21,578 nt of DNA, from the IMG/VR virus record IMGVR_UViG_3300046516_000192, positions 1 to 21,578 of that record. One strand, given 5' to 3'. Position numbers and translations under genes: made by a program. The notes under the pieces are model-generated. The model searched no databases, was not told the origin of the DNA, and saw only the letters and a program-made list of their open reading frames with translations. How positions within the stretch are numbered: position 1 is the first letter of the stretch; the number at the start of each line of letters is the position of its first letter. This document shows positions 6,171-12,968 of the stretch, piece by piece. This DNA comes from a virus.

Positions 6171-7874
6171 ATGGCAGACAACACCGCAAGCCTGGTTGTC
6201 GCGCTCTCGGCGCAACTCACCAAGTTTGAAGCCGACATGAAAAAGGCCGGCGTGCTCGCCGACCAGGGCGTCAGCGACATCGAGAACAAGTTCTCGAAGA
6301 TGTCGCCGAAAATCTCCACCTCGTTTTTCGGCAATTTGTTTTCCAACCTGGCAACCCGCGGGCTCGACCTGGCGGTCAAGGCGGTCACCGAACTGATCGA
6401 CCGTTTTGGCGAGTTGGAAAAGGTGGCGAAATACGCCGACCTGTCGCTCAATTTCATCTATGGCCTGCAGGAAGTCGGATCGAAAGCCGGTGCGGCGATC
6501 GGCGACATCAATACCGCGGTGAAAGCGGTGGCGTTTTCGCTGGATGAGATGAAGCGCGGCGGCGACAACGCCTTAAAAACCTTGCTCGACGCCAACCCGC
6601 AATTCCTGAAAGGCGTCAACCGCGATGCACTGACCTTGACGCAAACGCTCGGCATCGTCTCCAACATCATCCGCGAGGCAAAGAACGAAATCCAGGCGAT
6701 CGACATCGCCAAAAACCTCGGCATACCCGACAGCGCGGTGAAGGCGATGCAAGCCTATGGCGGCGATCTCGCCAAAGCCGCCGACGCCGCCGGCAAGATG
6801 GCGCCGGATTTGCAGAAGCTCGCCGATGTCAACAAGCAATTCGGCGAGCTATTCACCGCGGTATGGAACGGCATCAAGACCGAAATTGTCGATGGCGTGA
6901 TCCCGGAATTCAAAAAGGCGATCACCGATCTGATCCAATGGATGGAATGGCTACAAAAAGCCTTTGTTGGCGGGCCGCTCGACATGACCAACGCGATTTC
7001 ATCGCTCAAACAATTTGAATTGCGGATGAACACGCCGGCGCAAGTGCCGACCCGCGTGCAAGTCACCGGCGGCACCGCTGGCACCGCGGCCGATCCGTTT
7101 GCTCATAAGGCGACCGGCGGCGACACCGCGTCGGCCTATGAGCGCGAAACCAACGCGATCAACAAAGAGATCGCGACCATGCAGGCGCAAAACGCCACGC
7201 TGGGCGAAAGCGCACACGCGCAAGAGGAATACCGCGTTCAACTGGTGCTATCTGAGAAGGCGGCGCAAGACGGCAAGGAATTCACGCAAGCCTTGAATGA
7301 TGAAATTGCGGTCACCGCCGAGCGCGCCGCTACTGCCAAGCAGGCGCTCGCCGAACATACTTTTGCAATCCAGCGGCTCAACTCGGCAAGCCAGCAAGTC
7401 GGATCCGCGCTATCGACCGCCTTTGCCGACGCCATTGTCGAGGGCAAATCGCTTAATGACGTGGTGTCGAGCCTGATCAAGACGCTGGAAAAAGCCGCGA
7501 TCAACGCGCTGGTGATGAACCTGTTCACGCCTGGCGCCGGCGGCACCACGGCGCCATTGCTCGGCGCGCTCGGCATTGGGCACGCCGCCGGCGGCACCGA
7601 CTTTGCCCGCGGTGGCCTGACCCTGGTCGGCGAGCAAGGGCCGGAACTGGTCAATCTGCCGCGCGGCGCGCAAGTGATCCCCAATGATGTCGCGCGCAAC
7701 ATGAGCGGCAACAGCGGCGCGATCGTGTATTCGCCGGCGATCGACGCGCGCGGGGCCAGCGTCGAGGCGGTGGCGCGGCTCGCCGCGGTCATGGAAGCCG
7801 ATCGCGCCTCGTTTGCATCGCGCACGGTGGCCACGATCCAGATGGCGCGGCGCGGCAGGGTTCCGGGGCTGTGA
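6171..7874 (+). CDS. Tail tape measure protein
   Basis: This 567-residue protein sets tail length and occupies the tail lumen. Evidence: position directly after the chaperones, long helical N-terminal and central regions rich in Ala, Lys and Asp, and the C-terminal motif 'GGLTLVGEQGPELVNLPRGAQVIPND' (from about residue 480) shared by very many tape measure proteins. A Gly/Ala-rich hydrophobic stretch (about 445-475) may be membrane-active. It is short for the family; at the usual ~0.15 nm per residue the tail would be about 85 nm. Starts at ATG 6171, one base after the previous stop. The stop overlaps a small GTG-started gene. Confidence 0.9.
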   Translation: MADNTASLVVALSAQLTKFEADMKKAGVLADQGVSDIENKFSKMSPKISTSFFGNLFSNLATRGLDLAVKAVTELIDRFGELEKVAKYADLSLNFIYGLQEVGSKAGAAIGDINTAVKAVAFSLDEMKRGGDNALKTLLDANPQFLKGVNRDALTLTQTLGIVSNIIREAKNEIQAIDIAKNLGIPDSAVKAMQAYGGDLAKAADAAGKMAPDLQKLADVNKQFGELFTAVWNGIKTEIVDGVIPEFKKAITDLIQWMEWLQKAFVGGPLDMTNAISSLKQFELRMNTPAQVPTRVQVTGGTAGTAADPFAHKATGGDTASAYERETNAINKEIATMQAQNATLGESAHAQEEYRVQLVLSEKAAQDGKEFTQALNDEIAVTAERAATAKQALAEHTFAIQRLNSASQQVGSALSTAFADAIVEGKSLNDVVSSLIKTLEKAAINALVMNLFTPGAGGTTAPLLGALGIGHAAGGTDFARGGLTLVGEQGPELVNLPRGAQVIPNDVARNMSGNSGAIVYSPAIDARGASVEAVARLAAVMEADRASFASRTVATIQMARRGRVPGL

Positions 7875-7987
7875 GAGTGGTCACCTGGCTGAAATGGTTT
7901 CGGGTTCTGGACCAAAACGATCGCGTGCAAGCTGTTTGTGAAACCTTAACCGAGGCGCAAGCCTACATAGCAAATCAACCGCCATGA
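7871..7987 (+). CDS. Micro-gene, 38-aa hypothetical tail-region protein
   Basis: A short frame fills the gap between the tape measure and the next tail gene. Its GTG overlaps the tape measure stop (GTGA, 7871-7874) and its TGA overlaps the next ATG (ATGA, 7984-7987). The product is a 38-residue protein with an aromatic, basic N-terminus (VVTWLKWFRVL) and a helical, more acidic second half (ETLTEAQAYIAN). No family is recognised. That it joins both neighbours with the same 4-base overlaps used elsewhere in the operon is the main reason to believe it is translated. Confidence 0.62.
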   Translation: MRVVTWLKWFRVLDQNDRVQAVCETLTEAQAYIANQPP

Positions 7988-8622
7988 CCATCACCTATCC
8001 CGTCGATCTGCTGGCCGGTTTCCCTGGCTGGGCCACCGGCTTTAGCCTGCGCTGGCGCCAGGAACAATCGACGCTCGCCTCGGGCCGCGTGCTGGTCAAG
8101 GACATGGGCTCGCCGCTCTGGACCATGCGCGCGGCCACCAAGCCGCTGTCGCCGAACAACCTCGACCAATGGCGCGCGCGGCTCGCCTCGCTGGAAAACG
8201 GCCTGCAGACCTTTACCGCCTATCCGACATCGCGCTGCTACCCGATCGCCTATCCGCGCGGCACCTGGCCGACCGGCGCGACGTTCTCGGGTATCTGCGT
8301 TTTGAGCGCGATCAACAGCAATCGCAAGGCGATCACGCTGCAGGCGTTGCCGGCCGCCTTCAAGCTGTCGGTCGGCGACTACATCGCAATCGGAACCGAC
8401 CTGCATCAAGTGATGGAACAAGCGGTCGCCAACGGCTCGGGCGTCACGCCGGAATTCGAGATCCGCCCCTCGCTGTGGCCTGGTGTCACCGCGCCCAATC
8501 CTAACGTCACGGTGAAACAGCCGGCCTGCGTGATGGCTGTTATGCCGGGATCGGTGGTGTCGGATGCGCAAACTACGGGATGGGGCTCGATCTCTTTTAG
8601 CGCAATGGAAGCGCGGCTATGA
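7984..8622 (+). CDS. Distal tail-like protein
   Basis: A 212-residue protein in the position of lambda gpM or a distal tail (Dit) protein, just after the tape measure. The sequence is beta-rich with many Trp residues (WATGFSLRWRQEQSTLASGR, near the start) and a repeated pattern of short strands and turns. I do not recognise a named family with certainty; similar proteins in alphaproteobacterial phages are usually left hypothetical. Role at the tail tip or baseplate is inferred from gene order. ATG at 7984 overlaps the preceding stop, and its TGA overlaps the next ATG. Confidence 0.72.
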   Translation: MTITYPVDLLAGFPGWATGFSLRWRQEQSTLASGRVLVKDMGSPLWTMRAATKPLSPNNLDQWRARLASLENGLQTFTAYPTSRCYPIAYPRGTWPTGATFSGICVLSAINSNRKAITLQALPAAFKLSVGDYIAIGTDLHQVMEQAVANGSGVTPEFEIRPSLWPGVTAPNPNVTVKQPACVMAVMPGSVVSDAQTTGWGSISFSAMEARL

Positions 8623-9296
8623 GGGATATATCCGCGGCAAACTTGACCGCGTTGCAGGACCGCCGGTTGATGCCGCGCGATTTCATCTGGTTCGTGGTGA
8701 AGGATCGCGCCACCGGCGCCGCGGTCACCGATGGTTACTGGTCGGACATTGGTTCGATCGATGCCGCGATCGTTGATCCCGACACCGGCGGCACCACAAC
8801 GCGGACCTGGGCCGGCGCCGGAAGCCTGATTTCGATTTCCGATATTCCGCTGGTATCGACGCTGACGGTGCAGAACATCACGGTGACGCTGTCGCAAGTC
8901 GCCGATCGCGTCAACAACCTGGTGCGCGGCTACGAGTGCAAGCAGGGCCGTGTCGAAATCTACCGCGGGCTGTTCGATCCCCAAACGCGGCAAATGGTGG
9001 CGCCGGCCACGCCGCGGTTTGTCGGCACCATCGATGAGGCGCCGATCACCACGCCGGCCGAGGGGCGCGATGGCGACGTGTCGCTGTCCTGTACGTCAAA
9101 CACCGTCGAGCTCACGCGCTCTAATCCCGACACGCGCTCGGATGCCAGCCAAAAACTTCGCAATCCGGCCGATGGCTTTTTCAACGACGCCGCGGTGGTC
9201 GGATCCTGGTCGCAATTCTGGGGCCAGGACGGCGGGCCGGTGCGATCGGTCGAGGCGGGCTATCTGTTCTGGCGCGGGAAGATGCTGGCAAAATGA
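8619..9296 (+). CDS. Tail hub protein, DUF2163 / BR0599-like
   Basis: A 225-residue protein in the position of lambda gpL. The N-terminal half (RRLMPRDFIWFVVKDRATG... and ISISDIPLVSTLTVQNITVTLS) and the 'EIYRGLFDPQTRQMV...PRFVGTIDEAPI' segment resemble the baseplate hub group found with GTA-like and lambda-like tails, in which a beta barrel is followed by a Cys-containing strand ('SLSCTSNTVELTRSNPDTRSD'). The four Asp/Arg-rich residues after that Cys segment are typical of proteins binding a metal in this group, but I cannot confirm this. Overlaps both neighbours by four bases. Confidence 0.72.
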   Translation: MRDISAANLTALQDRRLMPRDFIWFVVKDRATGAAVTDGYWSDIGSIDAAIVDPDTGGTTTRTWAGAGSLISISDIPLVSTLTVQNITVTLSQVADRVNNLVRGYECKQGRVEIYRGLFDPQTRQMVAPATPRFVGTIDEAPITTPAEGRDGDVSLSCTSNTVELTRSNPDTRSDASQKLRNPADGFFNDAAVVGSWSQFWGQDGGPVRSVEAGYLFWRGKMLAK

Positions 9297-9754
9297 TCCG
9301 ACCCGCGGTCATGCTCGACAAGCCGCGGGTGATCCGGCTGTTGCAAAACTCAAGAGGCGGCGCCGGTTTCGACCAGGCCGAGGCGGCCACCGGCTTTCAA
9401 TTTGATTTCGATCCGGCCTATGCCGAGCGGCTGTTCGTCACGCACCTCTTGATGCCCAACATGCTTTGCCTGGTGCTAGAGGCGGACGCTGCGCCGCAAG
9501 GCGTGTTGATGGCGGTGGCAAGCGAGCATCCCTTTGGTCCGGTGCGGCTCGCCACCGAAACGCTGTGGTGGATCGAGCCGGACTATCGCGGGCGCAACGC
9601 GGTGAGGATGCTCGAAGCCTTCGAGGATTGGGCGCGCGGCCAGGATTGTGATTATTCCGGCATGGCCGGCATGGGCGCCTCGCCGCAGGTGGCGCACCTC
9701 TATGCCAGGCGCGGCTATCGCGCCGCCGAACTGCATTTCCTGAAGGCGCTATAA
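9293..9754 (+). CDS. GNAT-fold acetyltransferase-like protein in the tail operon
   Basis: A 153-residue protein with the layout of a GNAT N-acetyltransferase: an N-terminal helix pair (residues 9-18, 42-52), central strands (about 58-77), the CoA-binding turn DYRGRNAVRMLEAFEDWA (97-114), and the final 'LYARRGYRAAELHFLKAL' (137-153), which matches 'fYek.GFr'. The family's Q/R-x-x-G-x-G/A turn is degenerate here (R-G-R-N-A-V), so catalysis is uncertain. It replaces the NlpC/P60-type gpK gene expected at this point of lambda-like tail operons. Such GNAT genes are seen in tail or virion modules of other phages. It may modify a virion or host protein or be a structural relic. ATG at 9293 overlaps the previous stop. 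Confidence 0.8.
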   Translation: MIRPAVMLDKPRVIRLLQNSRGGAGFDQAEAATGFQFDFDPAYAERLFVTHLLMPNMLCLVLEADAAPQGVLMAVASEHPFGPVRLATETLWWIEPDYRGRNAVRMLEAFEDWARGQDCDYSGMAGMGASPQVAHLYARRGYRAAELHFLKAL

Positions 9755-9755
9755 C

Positions 9756-12731
9756 GTGGCAATCTTCACCGCGCTCGCCACCTTCCTGTTGGCCGGGACA
9801 TTCCTGGCGGGCTCGGCGCTCGCCACCGGCGCGCTGGCGCTCGGGCTCGGGCTCGCCACCACGGTCGGCGTGTCCTATGTGATGAAGGCGCTGGCCGGCA
9901 CGCCGGCGACACCGGCCGCCCAAGACAATTTCGGCACGCAAGGCAATCTCGCCGCCGGCGGCGACATTCCGCGATCGTTCGGCCTCGGCTACCACGCCAC
10001 CGCGGGCTCGCTGGTGTACGCCAATTATTGGGGCCACGCGGGGCTGACGCCGAACGCCTATCTCACCCAGGTGATAGCGGTTTCCGATCTGCCAGGCGAA
10101 CAACTGATCGAGGTGTGGGTAAACGGCGAAAAGGTGACGCTGGACTACAGCCAGGTTGATCCGGCTCTCGGGGTAGGCATTCTCGAATATGCCAAGGCCG
10201 GCGCGCAACATCTCTGGATCCACTATTACAATGGCACGCAAACCGCGGCCGATCCGTTTCTGACCAGTCTGGTATCGTCGGCCGATCGTCCCTATGGAGC
10301 GGATCGGATCGGGGCCGGCGTTGCCTATGTGATCATGACGTCGTTGGTCGAGGATACCTTGTTCAAGGGGTTCCCGACCTTCAAGTTTGTTTTGAGCGGC
10401 ATCCCGCTTTACGATCCCTCGAAGGATGACACCAACGGCGGTAGTGGATCGCACCGCTACAGCGATCCCTCGACCTGGGGCGGCGACGGCGACCAATTGC
10501 CGGCGGTGCAAGCCTACAACATCTTGCGCGGCATCAAGTACAACGGCGCATGGTTGTACGGCCTGCAAAACATGACGAGCGCGGCGCGGCTGCCGGCGGC
10601 GAACTGGAACGCGCAGATCGCCAAGTGCCGCGCGCTGATTGCGAGCTCGACCGGATCCGAGCCGAGCTATCGCAGCGGCGGCCAGGTCAATGTGGACACG
10701 CAACCGGCTAACGCGATCGAGGCAATCTTGACCGCGTGCCAGGGCCGGCTTTCGGAAATCGGCGGTTTCTACAAAATCCATTTGGGCACGCCCGACAGCG
10801 CGGCGTTTTCCTTCACCGACGCCGACCTGCTGTCGAGCGAGCAACAGACTTTCCGTCCGTTTTTCTCGCTGGCCGACAGTGTCAACGGCATCCAGGGCAC
10901 CTATCCGGATCCGAGCCAGGGCTGGAACAGTGCCACCGCGCCGCCGCTCTATCGCACCGATTTGGAGGTGCGCGACGGCAACCGGCGCTTGATGGCGTCG
11001 CCGCAATTCGATTTCGTGCCGTATCCGGAACAGGTGCAACGGCTGCAAAAATCGGGGATCGAGGAAAGCCAGCGCGCACGCACGCACGTTTTGCCATTGC
11101 CGCCGGCCTATTGGGTAGTCGAGCCTGGCGATGTCGGCACCTGGTCGAGTTTCCGCAACGGCTACACCAACAAGCTATTCCGCGTCGATCATGTGGTCGA
11201 TCGCGCAAACCTCGACATGGTGCTGGCGGTCACCGAGGTGGATCCGGCCGATTATTCCTGGGATCATACCGTCGACTACACCGGCGTTTCCACCGGCGTC
11301 ACCGTCATACCGCGGCCACAACCGCAAGGCGTGATTGACTGGTATGCCGAGGGGACGGTGCTGTATGACGCGGACGGGCTCGGCCGTCATGCCGCGATCC
11401 GCATTGCCTGGGATGGTACGCTCGATGGTGTGGTCGGCGTGCAATACGAGGTGCGGCTGTCAGCGGACCTGTCGAGTGTTACCCGTGGCCGCACCGATCA
11501 ACTCGCCGCCGGCGCGCTGATCATTTCGCAAGGGATCATCGAACAGACCGCCTACCAGGTGCGCGGGCAATATCTGCCATCGTCGCCGCGCGACATGCTG
11601 TGGTCGGATTGGCTCGACGTGGTGACGCCGGCGCTGCCGGCGGTGGATATTCCGGCCTGGATCGCGGTCCAGGTCACCACCGTGATGGACTACCTAAACG
11701 ACCGCTTGGAGGAAATTCACCAACGGCTCTCGACCGTTACCGGAACCTCAAATCAACGCAACTGGCTCGACCTCAAGGACGTGCGCTCGCAACTGTCGAG
11801 CCGATCGGATGCCGCGTTTGCCGAGATTGCCCGCGTCGAAACCGTGTCGACCTCGAACGACAGTGCGATGGCGAGCGACATCGAGACACTGACAACCACG
11901 GTCGGCGACAACTCGGCGGCCATCACCGTCAACGCCACCGCGATCGCAACGCTCGACAGTTACGCTGCCGCGCAATATTCCGTCACGCTCGATGTCAACC
12001 ACTACGCTACCGGCTTTGAACTGATCAACGGCGGGCAGGGCGTCTCGGCCACGATCTTTACAACCGACAAATTTCTGGTGGCGGCACCGGGCACGGCGGG
12101 CGGATTGCCGACGCCGATCTTTACGGTCGCCAATGTCAACGGCTCGGCCAAGGTCGCAATTCGCGGCGATATGTATGTCGATGGCACCATTGCCGGCTCG
12201 GCGATCATATCCGGCTCGATCACGGCAACCCAGATTGCCGCCAACTCGATCACCGCCGACCGCCTGGTGACCGGCACCATCACAAGCGACAGCGGCAAGA
12301 TCGGCGCGCTATCCGTCAAAAGCCTGAGCCTCGGCGATGCCTCGGTAGTGGTGCCGGTGGCGGAAACCCGCGGCGATGCAATCGGCTCGACCGCGGGCGC
12401 CTATACGCCGGTAAGCTCGGTCAATATGTCGATCGACACCACCGGGCTGGCGGGCAAGGTGATTTCGATCATTGCCGGCTGGACCGGCCAGATGGGCTAC
12501 AGTGGCAGCGGCGCCAATCCGGCGGCACAATTGGTGATCGACGGCGCCGTGATCCAGACTGTGCAAGTCACCAACAGCCAGGACAGTGGATTGACATTGA
12601 CGGGATCGCGGGCGTTTTCGGCCGGCGGTGGTGTCGAAAATCACAGCATCGTTTTGCAATATGCCTCGGGGCCGACCGGCGGGCCGCAACTGTTGGCGCG
12701 AACCTTGTGGGCGATGGCGGGCAAGCGATGA
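9756..12731 (+). CDS. Tail tip / host-specificity protein, gpJ-like
   Basis: A 991-residue protein forming the tail tip and probably contacting the host. The first 45 residues are strongly hydrophobic and Gly/Ala-rich (FLLAGTFLAGSALATGALAL), like lambda gpI, suggesting a gpI-like segment fused to a gpJ-like body. The following region (about 60-400) resembles the hub and FN3-like part of J proteins (IEVWVNGEKVTLDY, PSTWGGDGDQLPAVQAYNILRG). A coiled-coil-like stretch lies near 655-725, then a DUF1983-type domain near 740-815 (YATGFELINGGQGVSATIF...TPIFTVANVNG), the usual C-terminal region of J. A final beta domain (about 860-991) follows. GTG start at 9756, one base after the GNAT stop. Confidence 0.88.
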   Translation: MAIFTALATFLLAGTFLAGSALATGALALGLGLATTVGVSYVMKALAGTPATPAAQDNFGTQGNLAAGGDIPRSFGLGYHATAGSLVYANYWGHAGLTPNAYLTQVIAVSDLPGEQLIEVWVNGEKVTLDYSQVDPALGVGILEYAKAGAQHLWIHYYNGTQTAADPFLTSLVSSADRPYGADRIGAGVAYVIMTSLVEDTLFKGFPTFKFVLSGIPLYDPSKDDTNGGSGSHRYSDPSTWGGDGDQLPAVQAYNILRGIKYNGAWLYGLQNMTSAARLPAANWNAQIAKCRALIASSTGSEPSYRSGGQVNVDTQPANAIEAILTACQGRLSEIGGFYKIHLGTPDSAAFSFTDADLLSSEQQTFRPFFSLADSVNGIQGTYPDPSQGWNSATAPPLYRTDLEVRDGNRRLMASPQFDFVPYPEQVQRLQKSGIEESQRARTHVLPLPPAYWVVEPGDVGTWSSFRNGYTNKLFRVDHVVDRANLDMVLAVTEVDPADYSWDHTVDYTGVSTGVTVIPRPQPQGVIDWYAEGTVLYDADGLGRHAAIRIAWDGTLDGVVGVQYEVRLSADLSSVTRGRTDQLAAGALIISQGIIEQTAYQVRGQYLPSSPRDMLWSDWLDVVTPALPAVDIPAWIAVQVTTVMDYLNDRLEEIHQRLSTVTGTSNQRNWLDLKDVRSQLSSRSDAAFAEIARVETVSTSNDSAMASDIETLTTTVGDNSAAITVNATAIATLDSYAAAQYSVTLDVNHYATGFELINGGQGVSATIFTTDKFLVAAPGTAGGLPTPIFTVANVNGSAKVAIRGDMYVDGTIAGSAIISGSITATQIAANSITADRLVTGTITSDSGKIGALSVKSLSLGDASVVVPVAETRGDAIGSTAGAYTPVSSVNMSIDTTGLAGKVISIIAGWTGQMGYSGSGANPAAQLVIDGAVIQTVQVTNSQDSGLTLTGSRAFSAGGGVENHSIVLQYASGPTGGPQLLARTLWAMAGKR

Positions 12732-12958
12732 AAAAGTTTTTTGTGTATTACCGCACCGATGACGGCGAGATTATCGGCTGGACCACCGGCCACGACCCGA
12801 TAGCGCCGGACGGATACGCGCTCGCCGGCCTTGCCGAGCCGTTCGATCCGGATCCGCAAACGCAAAAGATTGATCCCGCAACCGGCGGGCTGGTGCCAAA
12901 GACGGCGGCCGAACGCGCCGCCGCAACGCCGATGTTCCGGTTGACGCCGATCATATGA
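12728..12958 (+). CDS. Small hypothetical protein between tip and fibre genes
   Basis: A 76-residue protein with an N-terminal beta pair (KKFFVYYRTDDGEIIGW) and a Pro/Asp-rich middle. I do not recognise a family. Small proteins at this site sometimes cap the tail tip or assist fibre attachment. ATG at 12728 overlaps the tip-protein stop (ATGA). An in-frame ATG at 12707 lies further inside the upstream gene and is less likely. Confidence 0.7.
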   Translation: MKKFFVYYRTDDGEIIGWTTGHDPIAPDGYALAGLAEPFDPDPQTQKIDPATGGLVPKTAAERAAATPMFRLTPII

Positions 12959-12968
12959 GGGTGAAGCC

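Noticed and set aside
5243-6457. 404-codon minus-strand frame opposite the chaperone and gp10-like genes
   Set aside because: Low-complexity Arg-rich shadow with no domain, opposite genes supported by family motifs.
9438-11087. 549-codon open frame on the minus strand opposite the GNAT and tip genes
   Set aside because: It is Arg-, Ala- and His-rich with no recognisable domain and lies wholly opposite two well-supported genes; long antisense frames are expected in this GC-rich sequence.
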